This document shows positions 52,001-61,927 of a stretch of DNA of 64,000 bases, piece by piece. The notes under the pieces are model-generated. The model saw only the letters and a list, made by a program, of their open reading frames with translations. It was not told the DNA's origin and did no database searches. The DNA is from Pholis gunnellus (lineage: Eukaryota > Chordata > Actinopteri > Perciformes > Pholidae), in contig OU342821.1 in assembly GCA_910591455.2 (NCBI GenBank), positions 7,254,280 to 7,318,279 of the forward strand, given 5' to 3'. Both the position numbers and the translations under genes were made by a program. The stretch's first letter is position 1. Each line of letters starts with the position of its first letter.

Positions 52001-55000
52001 TACCAAATGTTGTGCCAAACAATCAAGTAGCTATACAAAATCACAGAGATATTTCACTGAGAACTTTGACCTAGAGTTCATCCTTTAGGGACCTTGAATA
52101 TATGTAGCAAATTTCATGGCAATCCATCCAAAAGTTGTAAAGATATTTCACTCAGAGCTATGAATATCGACGTAATGGTGGTGCAAGAGGAATAGTCAGG
52201 GCTCAGCATAATGAGTACAAAAAATCTGCCTGTTAGTTGCAGGAAATAATAGGCAGAAATACAGGTGAATAACTTCCCTCCACTTATAAATCCATGTTCG
52301 TCTTTATAACCGCGGTGGTTATGTCAAAGCAAGCAACTGATAGGATTGGAAATGATCTGCATTACGTTTTTTGTCCACCATTTCACCAATGTTTCTAAAC
52401 TACTATTACTGCACAGTAAAATGTTTGCGTAGTGAAGAGTTAAAGAGAGGCTTTATCAGCACAATGTACTAGTGAGTCAAATCTGAATCTGTTGCATATT
52501 TTTAAGTGCTTTGGGCGCCTTTTGTTAGTTATTTTGGGATACAATGAATAAGAATAGTAAAATAATTCAATACTATCCGAATATCATAATATATTTATAG
52601 CTGTTTGGGGCCCTCAGGCCCAGGGTGCCTACCTCTCCATTTTGTATAAATAATTTTATAAAAGTATAGTCAAAACATATTAAACTGCATGTCATCTGAC
52701 GAAACCATTTGTTTCTGATGTAAATGGTCCATCTGTCCTAAAACATCAAAATGTGAGGGTCTCTGAGTGAAAAAAGGGAACCAAAGAACAAAGCGCCGGT
52801 GATCACACCTCTCTGATTAAAGAGGTCAATGTAAACACACAGAGTCCATGCATCCGTTCCTCATTCTCTTTGACCTATTTAGGCAATGTGTCGATCTGTG
52901 GTTAATATTTGAACACAACACTTTACTCTCACACTTCCTTGTTTACTTTGGAGTTGAGTCTTCACTAGTTGAATGAGTGAAAACGAACGGCATCAGTTTG
53001 AAGACAAATGGCTGTGTGCCAGTTCTTTCCCTGCTCACTCTATAATTCACAAAACTTTTTTTTAAATGGCATCCAGTCGTTACAGAGACACGTTAAGCAA
53101 GTCTCTCAGCTCTATAGATCTATCCATTCTTATTACGGATTTCTGTGTATGTCATTTTAACAGAGTTTGAACTCTGTCCCTCATGTGCAGGAATGTGAAA
53201 AGACATTCCCGTCATCAGTAACCATTGAATCTGATAATGCATCTGACTCAGAACTTTTATGACATACCGCCAGGGCACAGTTTTTGATCTTAGGCTGCTT
53301 CTTGGCTAGGTGTCTAAATATAAGTGTTATGAGTACTATGAGTCACCCGGCGGCTAGACATAGCCCCAGAAACTTAAGTCCGGAACTAAATGTGGAATTA
53401 TTTCTCTGCAGTTATATGCTTTAGCACACCCAAAAGTCCAAAACTGAAAGTTCTTGTTTGATTTACCATCATGTCTGAAAGCAAATTAATATGTGTGATG
53501 GCAAATTTCCACTGTGACTTATTCATCTGTTTTTATTGTCGGACCACTCAGTGTTTTGGCCATTTTTGTCTTGTGAGATAAAACTTCAAGATTTTAGGAC
53601 TCCCAGTTATAAACAAGGTTAATGAATGTCAGACATGGTCAGTGAGGGTATTCTCAAGTAGAGTAATACAATGTGTGTGTCGTACTCAAGGAGATGATAT
53701 TGTCAGCTTAGATAAGGGGCTGAATGGGGATGCAGACCATTCAATAGTTATCCACAGAATGGTCACTGTTGCCCAGATGTCTTAGTGATGACACGGTGCT
53801 CAGGTCCTTTATTTAAGTCGTGCACAACCTGCACCCTGGGTTCGTCCTCCTTCAGACTGCATTGCACTCTGTATGACGATTGAACCTTCTCTGCACAGAG
53901 AATAAATACTTCAAAGACAAACTTATTTTCTCAATGTTCTTTGTTTCAGTATCATAGGACTCACTCAGTACTGTTAAATAGTTTTTTCCACCACAACTGG
54001 TAACAGTTAGAAATGCAATCTCCAGTGCCACACAGTGAGGTTAACACTTTTGTTTTTTAACGAAATGTCTCAACAACTATTGGGTTGGTTTCCATGAAAT
54101 GTGGTGCAGACATCCGTGTTCTCCTCAGTGTCAATTGCAATAACATGATACCTTAACTTTTCCTTGCTATCATGAGGTCCTAATTTCCATTTGTCATGTA
54201 CGCCAAAAACCTGCAAAAGTAACGACATTCCCATCAGCCTCAGCTGTACTTTGTGTTTAGTGCTAATTGGCTAATGATAGCATGCTTACACAACAAACAA
54301 AAAAGTTTTACAATGTTAGAACACAACCAAGTGAGCAATTACAATTGTCTTGACAGCTGGTTTCAACATCTGTAACTTATCACTTCTATTATAATTATTA
54401 TTGTCCATTGTATGCCTTTATTTGACAGTGAAAGTAGAGAGATGACAGGAAAGGAGTAAGAGATGGGGAATGAGCTGCAACAAAGGTCCTTGGCCTGACT
54501 TGAACCAGAGAAGTTTTGGTTCATGGTCGTCTGTTTAATTGATTTAATCGGCCCTGGTCAGACTATCTTGGTTTCTTTTGTTGTGAAAGCCACAAGAAAG
54601 TGGAAAACAAGAAACAGAAGTTATTTTAAAATGGCAAAGGTTTTCCTCTAATATTTGCATTGTGACGCAGCTTTTCTGCAATTGTTTCCGTGTTTGTGTA
54701 GCACGAACCTCGATCTTCCACTCCACCCACCTATCGCCAAATGAGTTCAAGGATCGGACCACTTTGTTCCATGACGAGTTGAAGATTGATTTGATAATCT
54801 ACAGCAACCAAACAAAAAAAAGGCCATTTTGTCAGAGCATCCAATGGAGCCCTCAATTCCCTAAAGTGTCCTCCCAGATCACTGTTGAAACTCAACAAAG
54901 TTATCTGTTACTTGGTTGTCTGTCAGCCAAGCAACTTACACTTTGAACTTAGAGAGAGGTGTTGGAGACAGCTTAATTTCCCAAGGTGGTGATTATTGAT

Positions 55001-56848
55001 TGAATTCTGCTTCCGAATAAGAGGAGTGACTTGGAGTGTGACAGCCGTCTAAACATTTTTTCTGGGCATTAGTGCCATCTCACACATAGTAATACACCTG
55101 CAGCAATGTGCTTGGTTAAGTTTCCGGCTACGAGATTACTAATTAATACTTCAGCTCAAAGGTCAGTGTGGTCTGCTGGCAAAGAAATTATCTTAAGGTC
55201 ATGGTACATGACAGAGGAAGATTGAAGTCACACACACAAAGTATAATCAGTTGAGGCCAGCCATGTACTGTATGGGTCCGACCAATAAGGGAACTATGAG
55301 GTGTGTTTGGATGATGACATGAGTTGCAACCTCGTGAAAAAACTAATGGCAGAAACACATTTTTAAGTCGGACTTTGTAAATCTCAAACAAAAACTATCC
55401 TGTGAAATGTTATGTCTCAAATTCATTCTGAAACTAGATTTTTGCTGTGCTTTGCTGGTGTCATGGCTGTATGGATGGCGATGTCTATTGGTCATCCCAT
55501 CAGCCAACTATTGCCAGATATCCATTGGTTTCCAGACAGTACATTTTAATCAATTGTATTATCTCCTGTGTTCATCTACCTCCACCATGAGTTTGACCTT
55601 TGAGGTTTGGTGTAGAATGTCTCAACAACTGAAAGATGGACTGCCATGAAAATTGAACGCAGTCCTCCCATTTATTCGAATGTGGGTAGTGCGTTTGTTC
55701 ACCACCAGAGATGCCGCGCAAATAATGCAAACAATTTTCAAACAATACATTTTGGCAGAGTCAACTGAGACATCTCTGATATTTCCCCAAATACCTTTTT
55801 ATTCCTTCCTTTTAATTATTAAAAAACACATATCTCTATATATATATTTCAGTTGGACATAAAAGGCACCTTTGACAGAACCGTCCTGAGTAACAAAAAC
55901 TATGTAACGAGTAATGTAATGCATTACTTTTGCAAAAAGAGTAATTAAAACAGTTTCAAATAACTTGCACAACACTAGCGATAAGCACGCTGAAGACATA
56001 CAGTTTGAGTTCAGAAGTATTGTGTAAAAGGTGGAAAGGAAGTAATGTAGGAAGAAACTTAGGCACAAGGTACTTGGAAAAACATATTACTTGTTTGCAG
56101 GACTAAAACCGTTTTTACAAACAATGGATCTGATGATACTTACTGTCTCTCTCTTTCTCTCTCCAGGAACTATTGTAGTTATTCTTATTGTGGTCACAGT
56201 GACTGTCACCTCAGTGTTGGGTGGGCTTTACTACCATAGGATCCGGTGAGTCCAAAGCTCAAACAAATCTATAACGAGTGCATTATGATGTTATTGTTAA
56301 TGTAGTAAAACTCAAGTGATGACATTTTGTGGGAAAGGTGATAAGGTTATAAGATAAACATATTTTGCCGTGAATTAGAGTTTTTTTTTGTAAAGGTATA
56401 TGTCTCTGAGATTTCTGCCGTCACAATGAAGATGATATCCCGTGATATCCACGGGATGATATATATACACAATGAAGATGATATATATATAATTTCATTA
56501 GTTACATTTTTTTATTTAACAAATATCAAAAACACTTTTTGTTGTGTACAGGTTTCAGGGGCTACTCTTACTATAGTAAATTAATGATTATGTCAAGCAT
56601 CAGAGTAACTATAAAATGTTTGTATAACCAAAAGAGTATTTTTTTAAGTATCTTTATTTCATATATATATATATATAGCGTCTTTCTTTAAAGACTACTG
56701 TCATCATATTCCTTTCTTTCCATTCAACTTCTCTCTCACTGTTTTTTCTCTACTTCCTCTCCGTTCCAGACGTAGATCCTATGGCTCTCTTATGGACAAC
56801 GACCGCAGCGCTATGGCCAATTTCAGCAACCCAATGTATGACCCATGA
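41730..56848 (+). CDS. Mucin unit A: exon 1A, exons 2a-2c, possibly sharing the downstream membrane/tail exons
   Basis: This entry describes an inferred transcript; the exons are listed separately. Exon 1A can splice to 2a, 2b or 2c, and each of those can splice to the next or to exon 3, with every junction phase 1. Between 47927 and 49490 I find no membrane span or tail for unit A. Three readings are possible. It may be an alternative promoter and ectodomain of the gene whose tail lies at 56167-56848. It may be a partial gene duplicate that makes a secreted mucin by intron read-through (four extra codons, GKLI, then stop). Or it may be a very young non-functional duplicate. The intact frames and splice sites in all three copies favour function. 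The expected product is a heavily O-glycosylated cell-surface or secreted protein. Confidence 0.45.
41928..41972. other. 21-bp-arm hairpin in intron A1
   Basis: 41928-41948 pairs with 41952-41972 with one mismatch and a three-base loop. The arm reads ATTATTCAAAGACACAAAGAC. Confidence 0.7.
42156..42200. repeat. hAT-type MITE terminus
   Basis: Contains GGGCTGCAACTAATGATTAT and TTCGTTAATCGATTAATGC, the left end of a widespread fish repeat. The matching right end, as the reverse complement of GTGGCAGCCC, is at 44575-44720. Confidence 0.55.
42963..43013. repeat. (AT)n microsatellite
   Basis: About 50 bp of pure AT. Confidence 0.95.
44425..44545. repeat. Dispersed fish repeat, inverse orientation
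   Basis: Contains CAGCATGTTGACACACTCAC, a GTGGTCACCATCTTAGTTTA segment and CATGCTGAAGCTGATTGGCA. Same family as 36290-36700. Confidence 0.5.
44575..44720. repeat. hAT-type MITE right end at the edge of the triplicated unit
   Basis: AATGGTCAATTAGATTTTTT through TTTAGTGGCAGCCC. Homologous copies precede exons 2b and 2c and follow 2c, at about 45575-45685, 46870-46990 and 48080-48205, so this repeat travels with the amplified exon. Confidence 0.55.
44854..45387 (+). CDS. Mucin exon 2a (Ser/Thr/Pro-rich ectodomain)
   Basis: A 534-nt exon that opens with the hydrophobic end of a signal peptide (LLFFCAPTG) and continues as a Ser/Thr-rich mucin domain (for example SSPSTPSPSSST and TTTLQSSSAQTTPSS). 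It ends LNEDNVSVSLNSS plus one base before GTAAGT. N-glycosylation sequons include NSTS, NVS and NSS. There are two acceptors, TTTGCAG (exon from 44854) and CCCCAACAG (exon from 44881), 27 nt apart and in the same phase. Phase 1 at both ends makes it a removable or repeatable cassette. Without splicing at the donor, the frame stops four codons later. Confidence 0.8.
46093..46689 (+). CDS. Mucin exon 2b (longer variant)
   Basis: Second tandem copy, 597 nt and phase 1 at both ends, with the same twin acceptors (46093 and 46120) and the same GTAAGT donor. It differs mainly by 63 nt, or 21 codons, after residues AVPLLTT. The extra segment includes YDVTTIDSQHASVSVTEN and adds an NNT sequon. The remainder is nearly identical to 2a and 2c. 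No stop interrupts it, although it has no known function separate from the others. Confidence 0.8.
47393..47926 (+). CDS. Mucin exon 2c
   Basis: Third tandem copy, 534 nt and phase 1 at both ends, with twin acceptors at 47393 and 47420 and a GTAAGT donor. It shares with 2a the absence of the 63-nt segment of 2b and the VSTQ and MGDTRD variants, and it is otherwise almost the same protein. Because it is phase 1, its last base G plus the first two bases of exon 3 (GA) gives a Gly codon, so it can splice in frame into the membrane exon at 56167. Confidence 0.8.
48265..48480. repeat. Dispersed fish repeat, inverse orientation
   Basis: Contains GACAATGTTAGCATGTTGAT, a TACAGCTGAGGCTGATGGCA segment and GTGACATTAGTTTGGCTGGT. 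It ends the triplicated array. Confidence 0.6.
49265..49397. repeat. Dispersed fish repeat fragment upstream of exon 1B
   Basis: Contains TGAAAGCCACCATAGTACTC, GGAAAGGGAGGGGTGTG and CTCACCAGTAGATGCCACTA. I recognise it as a recurrent fish repeat ending in ACACTGGTCCTTTAA. Confidence 0.5.
49488..49615 (+). promoter_or_regulatory. Promoter and 5' UTR of mucin unit B
   Basis: CAGGCTCTTGTAATCAGTCACC and the downstream GGGAGCACAGAGCGCAGAGC region match the unit A promoter at 41604-41729, showing that the two promoters are paralogous. Confidence 0.55.
49616..49649 (+). CDS. PARM1-like mucin, exon 1B
   Basis: Two adjacent ATGs (49616 and 49619) precede AGGGTCAGC. The exon encodes MMRVSLQALIS and one base, then GTAAGT. 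Both ATGs have A at -3. Unit A has only the second Met. Joined to exon 2B, the split codon becomes TGT and the signal peptide reads MRVSLQALISCLLLCSL. Confidence 0.75.
49616..56848 (+). CDS. parm1-like: PARM1-like type I membrane mucin (spliced: 49616-49649, 51131-51664, 56167-56245, 56770-56848)
   Basis: Four exons with good GT-AG sites and consistent phases (1, 1, 2) give about 241 residues. The order is a signal peptide split over exons 1 and 2, a Ser/Thr/Pro-rich ectodomain of about 170 residues, a single membrane span (exon 3: TIVVILIVVTVTVTSVLGG), and a short tail starting YYHRIRRRSYGSL and ending NFSNPMYDP. As I recall human PARM1, it has the same layout, an ALSSG(S/T)I junction before the span, an IRxxSYGxL stretch and an NNPLYD end, all matched in kind here. 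PARM1 is a mucin-like membrane protein of the secretory and endocytic system; the NPxYD end could act as an internalisation or adaptor-binding signal. The ectodomain is diverged, as is usual for mucins. A distinct PARM1 paralogue or another four-exon mucin remains possible. Confidence 0.75.
51131..51664 (+). CDS. PARM1-like mucin, exon 2B (ectodomain)
   Basis: A 534-nt phase-1/phase-1 exon with acceptor TTAAATTGCAG and donor GTATGT. After CLLLCSLRPT it is almost all Ser, Thr, Asn, Pro and Gln. At least six N-X-S/T sequons are seen (NVS, NSS, NIT, NNT, NAT). Around 51411-51520 an imperfect 24-nt repeat encodes copies of ISTSTSP(S/D), and a (ACC/ACA)-rich Thr tract follows. It ends SEALSS plus one base. 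It has the same length as exons 2a and 2c but little residue identity. Confidence 0.8.
51411..51520 (+). repeat. 24-nt minisatellite inside mucin exon 2B
   Basis: Imperfect repeats of ATCAGTACCAGCACAAGC plus CCC(A/G)(G/A)C encode Ile-Ser-Thr-Ser-Thr-Ser-Pro-Ser/Asp. The array is length-variable material typical of mucin domains. Confidence 0.75.
51725..52215. repeat. Dispersed fish repeat, longest copy, in intron B2
   Basis: Contains AACTGGTCATAAACCAAAGT, TGCTGGCGCTAGATAAAAGG, GTCTGTACCAAATTTCACAG and a second half with AAATTTCATGGCAATCCATC. Inverse orientation relative to 36290-36700. ORFs inside it are repeat artefacts. Confidence 0.65.
54040..54310. repeat. Dispersed fish repeat copy
   Basis: Contains AATGTCTCAACAACTATTGG, a CCATGAAATGTGGTGCAGAC segment and CAGCCTCAGCTGTACTTTGT. 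Same orientation as 36290-36700. Confidence 0.6.
55470..55655. repeat. Dispersed fish repeat fragment
   Basis: Contains AATGTCTCAACAACTGAAAG and ATGGACTGCCATGAAAATTG. Confidence 0.5.
55884..55977. repeat. MITE-like repeat, inverse copy of 40016-40110
   Basis: GTAATGTAATGCATTACTTT through TAACTTGCACAACACT, the reverse of the CAGTGTTGGGCAA-type terminus. Confidence 0.45.
56167..56245 (+). CDS. PARM1-like mucin, exon 3 (membrane span)
   Basis: A 79-nt exon entered in phase 1 after TCTCTCTCCAG and left in phase 2 at ATCCG followed by GTGAGT. It encodes Gly, a run of about 20 Val, Ile, Leu, Thr and Gly residues forming the span, then YYHRIR. The positive residues after the span give an N-outside topology. 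Confidence 0.85.
56770..56848 (+). CDS. PARM1-like mucin, exon 4 (cytoplasmic tail)
   Basis: The acceptor CTCCGTTCCAG leads to RRRSYGSLMDND and ends at TGA after NFSNPMYDP. The NPxY-type motif and the SYGSL segment are the clearest link to PARM1. Confidence 0.85.
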
Positions 56849-58190
56849 ATCCTAACTTTTGAACCTCCAACTCCAGAAGCGACCCCCTAAACCCAGAGCC
56901 CTCAGTCTGTGGATGGAGACGTTCTGATCAGAGTGCGTTTTTCGTGTGTGCGTGATGAGTTCAGCGCGGTCACATTTTATAGCTGCGGCCTGACCGCTTG
57001 ATTGCCAAAATGCAAAGCAAATGTGATGTTTCTATTGATCTTTGTTAAAGTAGCCTCATTTGTTTTATTGCTAGGTAGAGTAAACATAGAAGGACAAACA
57101 TTTTAAAACAGCTCTGGCTGCATAGACTTAGCGCATAATTATATTACCACAGCTAAAATGTTAAATTACAGTGAAAACAAGCGTGTTCATCAGTTTTGTC
57201 AAAAAGGAGGAATTTTGTAAGCTCAACCAGGATGTTTTGACAGCAAAAAAGTACAAAAAAACTTTACTCTAAGCAACTGTAGTAGATGAGGAAGCTCTGA
57301 CAAATTACCACTGTCTGGCAGCAGCAATAGTATTATTATGAAAAACAGTTCAAACAATACATCATGATTGTTGAGGCACTTGAGATACCTATTTCTTAAT
57401 TAAACTGTGAAACAATGAGGTTTCTGTCGCAAAAGTAGAAAAAGGTTCTGCTATCAACCTGAATGTAGCCAGCCAGACAAAGTACAAAGCTCAGACAGCA
57501 CTCATCTACAAATGTCCTGGTTTAACATTAATACTCTTAGATTCGAGGAGATGAAGAGTTAGACATTTGCATACGGAAAGGGAAATTTTGAGAAAGGTGC
57601 TAAAAAGGATGATGATGACTGTCTTAGCTTTTATCGAGGATGAAAATAGGAATAAGACAATAGAAATAGATTTTTAATTAAGGCAAAAAAAAAAAAAAAG
57701 TAAGAGCTTTCAGAATTTCTCCTATAAGCTGGGGAGTAGAGACATTTTTAGCCAAAACAAAAGGGGCAAAGTTAGCATTAGCGGCCACGGGAACCAAGAA
57801 AGGTTTGTAGCTTCATTCATTCATTTTCAAATTAAGTGTGTAAAAGAGTTTTTACATGAAAAGATTTATATCACATGCAGTTAAAGTGAACATGAATCGT
57901 TTTCATACTACAAACTGAATGGTGCAGAGGCAGAGAGAGACTGGCCTTTAAAAGGATAATATCTGGTTTAAGCCCTGTTTGTATTCATCCCACTGAAGTG
58001 AACTAAAACACTGGATCCTCTCCTGCTCCATGTGCTCCAGGCTGCATTTCTGATTGTAATTTTCATTCCTTCAGTATTATAGTATTGCTTATTTGCATTC
58101 AGGTGAAGAATGATGTGACAACATTTGATTGTGTGATATGATTGTATTTAATTGTTTGTGGAATAAAAGCAATAAAGTAATCATTTGAGT
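56849..58190 (+). other. 3' UTR and poly(A) signals of the PARM1-like gene
   Basis: About 1.3 kb of non-coding sequence follows the stop codon. It ends with two AATAAA signals at 58162-58167 and 58171-58176, then a GT-rich stretch (TGTGATTGTTGTGTC) of the kind that follows cleavage sites. Confidence 0.75.
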
Positions 58191-58599
58191 CCCTGTGATT
58201 GTTGTGTCAAAGAGACTCAGAGAGAAACTTCAAGGTGCTTATATGTACACAATGTTAATGAGTGGCATATGACATACAAAGACACACAAGCATGTATATG
58301 CTGTTCTCTGGATGACAATGTCAGTCTGTTGGTGTACCGTGTACAATAATAAGCACACATCAAAACAAAACAAACACTACAAGCCTCTCCGATAACTAAT
58401 GGTTATAAAAAATTCTGCAAGTCGGGCTAGAGGAAAGATAGTGGGGTCAATAAAACTGAAGAGGTTCATCCCCTGTGGAAGAGGAATGGTCAAGGAAGTC
58501 CTTTAAATCTGGTCCATTACGTTTATATATATTTATCATATGTATTTGTATATTTACATGTTACATTTGTTCATCATATTTTATGTGAACAAGTAGAAA

Positions 58600-58680
58600 T
58601 TTGATAAAAGTGCCAAACAAGAGATCAGAAGTCTCCAAAAACATCAGGATTCCTCCTCTGGAGACCATAAATACCAACAA
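58600..58680. repeat. Dispersed fish repeat fragment
   Basis: Contains AACATCAGGATTCCTCCTCT and GGAGACCATAAATACC, matching the 51725 copy family. Confidence 0.45.
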
Positions 58681-60321
58681 GTAAATGTTAGAAAAACTAT
58701 AGTTTATTTGTAAAATATTTAGCTTTGGACAAAAGTAGTGACATTTTTGTATGTAAGTGAGGGAAGCACTAATATGAAAATTGTTGATACGAAAAACAGA
58801 TTGTTTACAAAAATGTCTGCAGATGGCAATACTGTTAGTTGGTCAAAATATGCCTATTTATCCGATTGCCTTGAATATACTGATGTTTATACTTATTTTA
58901 ATATACACTATGTTAATACGAAAGAATACATGATATCTTTTGAAACATGTGAAACAGATAAAGTGATATGACAACACAGCGTGTGCGTAAAACACTCATG
59001 GATACTCAGCACGATGTCTTCGTCTCTGCTCCTCAATGGGCTGTAGAGCATTTATTAGTGGGAGCTTTAATAACGGTGCTGTCATCACTGCCCTCCCATC
59101 GTGACTGCTTCTATTCTTCCTCTTCCTCCAACACTTTCCCATGACATCCTCCTCTCCTACCCACGCTCTTCTACTTCAAACCACAGCAGCTTGTTTTGTT
59201 TTCCTAACCTCCCATCTTCTTTCTTCATCTCCACCGAGATCCTAAAATTGTCAACTCTGGCTTTGTCATTTAGTTGACATATTAAAAAAAACTATCTATT
59301 GCAGTCATTTGGCCACAACATCCATGGTTGCATATTGCTAAAATACTGCATTGTGGCTGGACAATCATTGACTGGTTAGCCTCAGCAGAGAAGGGGAAGA
59401 ACCTGAGTGTCGCCAGTTATGATAACTTCTTCTCCTAACCTGCGTTACAGTTTAACGCTCCCTTCCTATTTATTCACAGATTTACTTATTGTCATATTCT
59501 ATCAAGATTGAATTAAAAAAAACACAATTGACATGTTAAACTAGTGATCAGATCCTTTACTTTAGCTAAAAGTAGAAACGCCATGATGTAAAAGTACTTT
59601 ACAAAGAAAAGTCTTGCATTCAGTATACCTGAAGGTAAATAGTATATTTTATTTTTAAAGCCTTTTGTCTACAGAAGGATCTGCGTTAAGTCTGATAAAT
59701 TGCCTCGAGTGATGTCACTTCAGACATGGGAGGTCGGTTAGGTCTGTTTAGAAATAAAAGAAAATGTGCTGGTTTGAGTTCTAAAGAAGAGAGATTTTGC
59801 TGAACAGCGACCAGGGTGGCCACAAGATAACAAGAAACTACAAGATCATTTGAATTATGATTCAAATATGAATTCTCCAAAAAAAAAATTGCATCAGGCA
59901 CTTGTGTTACTGTTGACATAATACCACATTAAAACATACCATAATGTAATGCTAGCACAGGCAGACAAGAGCCATGAAGCCAGCAAACGGACACACGTTA
60001 CACATCAATATCAAGAGTTGGCTAACATCTGCCACCATACCACACTAAGTGAGGCTATAGCAGGAAAACCACTGAGCCTATTGAAATGATGCAGGGTGCA
60101 TTTCATTGTTTATGAATTCAACTTGATGTGTGCAGTGTAAAATTAGATCAAATGGAGGTACTAAAATGTACAAAAGCATAGTAGTGTAAATGTACTTAGT
60201 TACTTTCCACCGCTGCTACTACTCGCCTCTCTATTTGTCGTCATAGAAGGGCAGCAGTAATAATAGAGGGTGCAGATATCGGTGATGCAGTGCTATTATC
60301 AGGCCTTAAATACTCCAAGCA

Positions 60322-60322
<1 letters not shown>

Positions 60323-60353
<31 letters not shown>
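60323..60353. repeat. (GT)n microsatellite
   Basis: About 30 bp of GT. Confidence 0.95.
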
Positions 60354-60354
<1 letters not shown>

Positions 60355-60707
60355 ATTATAATTACACTGGGGGAAGTGCTGGACCATTTTTTGACATTAC
60401 AAACATCTGGAAAGCAGAACTCCGAAATGATATACTCCACGAGGACTTGCACTGCACAGCACGGTGCGTTTGAAGAGAGTGAATAATCAGGTGTTTTATT
60501 CTTCAGTTCATTTACTGCCGTCGTTGTACAGAGGAAGAAGCGATACAGGAAGAAGCCTCTTCCTCTCTCACTCTTCACTTGCTCAGGACTGTTTGTAACC
60601 ACAATCTGACAACATGCACTATCGACATAGTTAACAGAGAGGCGGCTTACACGCAATAAGACTCTACAGCCATTCAAGCAGCTCTGTGCGGCTGTACTCA
60701 GACACGG

Positions 60708-60805
60708 TGGTGCTTTGAGCTAAATGCTAATGTCGGCACGCTAACATGCTCACAATGACAATGCAAACATGCTGACGTTTAGCAGGCATGGTGTTTACCA
60801 TGTTC
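60708..60805. repeat. Dispersed fish repeat fragment
   Basis: Contains TTGAGCTAAATGCTAATGTC, GCTAACATGCTCACAATGAC and a CATGTTCACCAT end. It lies immediately upstream of the LINE. Confidence 0.6.
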
Positions 60806-61621
60806 ACCATGCTCTCCGGGAAGAGCAAAGGTGGAGGAGTAAACAATGACTGGTGTACATCTACAGACATCATAAGAGCACACTGCTCCACGGACATAGA
60901 ATATCTGGCTCTAAAATGCAGACCTTTCCACATGCCGAGAGAGTATACTGCTCTCTTAGACTTAACCACAGCTGTTTATAGACCACCACATGCTAACGCT
61001 ACGTTAGCCCTGGAGGAGCTGAATGCACACCCAGAGGGAGCTGTGATCAGAGCAGGAGGCTTTAATCACACAGACTTAAAGACTATAATGCCCAAACTGC
61101 ACAAAAATGTAAGACTTCCAACCAGAGGCAAGGACATTCTTGATCAGGTTTACACAAACGTCCCAGACGCATATAAAACATGCCTCAAATCCACTACCAT
61201 TACCCCCGTGTTCAAAAAACTCAATGACTATCGCCCAATAGCTCTGACACCAATTGTGATGAAGTGCTTTGAGAGACTTGTACTATCCCACATCAAGGCC
61301 AACATCCCCACTGATCTGGACAGCCACCAGTTTGCCTACCGGGGAAACAGATCTACGGAGGATGCTGTCTCAATAGCACTTCACACATCCCTGACCAAAG
61401 AGATCATCGTGGATTTCAGGAGAACCAGGAAGACCCCACCTCCCCCTCTCCACATAAACGGTGAGGAGGTGGAGAGTGTAAGTGAAATCAAATTCCTGGG
61501 AATCCACATCACAAAGGATCTGACATGGGCCCTTAACACCTCCCACCTGGTGAAGAAAGCCCAACAGAGACTCTTCTTCATGAGGAAACAAAAAAGCCAA
61601 AGTCCCCTCTCAGCTAACTAG
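60788..61621 (+). pseudogene. Remnant LINE ORF2 (277 codons, catalytic core deleted)
   Basis: Despite the deletions the frame stays open from 60788 to 61621, because both internal deletions kept the reading frame. The product would join an incomplete endonuclease to RT flanks without polymerase activity. A full ORF2 of this group is several times longer. The first residues (MVFTMFTML) come from the neighbouring dispersed repeat, not from the LINE. Confidence 0.75.
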
Positions 61622-61884
61622 TCAACTTCCACGGGAGCACCATAGAGACAATTCTCTGCCACTGCGCCACCGTGTGGTACACCAGCTGCACTGCAGAGAG
61701 TTAAAACAGCGCGGAGGATCGTAGGAACCAAGCTCCCGACTCTGGGTACGGTGTACGCTAGCCGCCTACACGAGAAGGCTAGCAACATCAGCAAGGACCC
61801 AACCCACCCAGGTCACAGTCTGTTTGTCCCCCTGCCATCGGGGAGAGGGTACAGAACTATACAAACACGTACAAACAGACTGAG

Positions 61885-61927
<43 letters not shown>

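Larger units (their letters stand above)
52220..56160. other. Remainder of intron B2
   Basis: Holds dispersed-repeat copies at 54040-54310 and 55470-55655 and a MITE-like fragment at 55884-55977. No further exon was recognised. Confidence 0.5.
58200..60700. other. Intergenic stretch downstream of the mucin gene
   Basis: Contains a dispersed-repeat fragment (58600-58680), an isolated 77-codon ORF at 58738-58971 and a GT microsatellite at 60323-60353. No gene can be defended. Confidence 0.4.

Noticed and set aside
49616..56848. Alternative identities CD164, endomucin or MUC13 for the mucin gene
   Set aside because: The tail with SYGSL and NPMYD and the ALSSG-span junction fit PARM1 better. 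I see none of the CD164 cysteine pattern or the MUC13 EGF/SEA domains.
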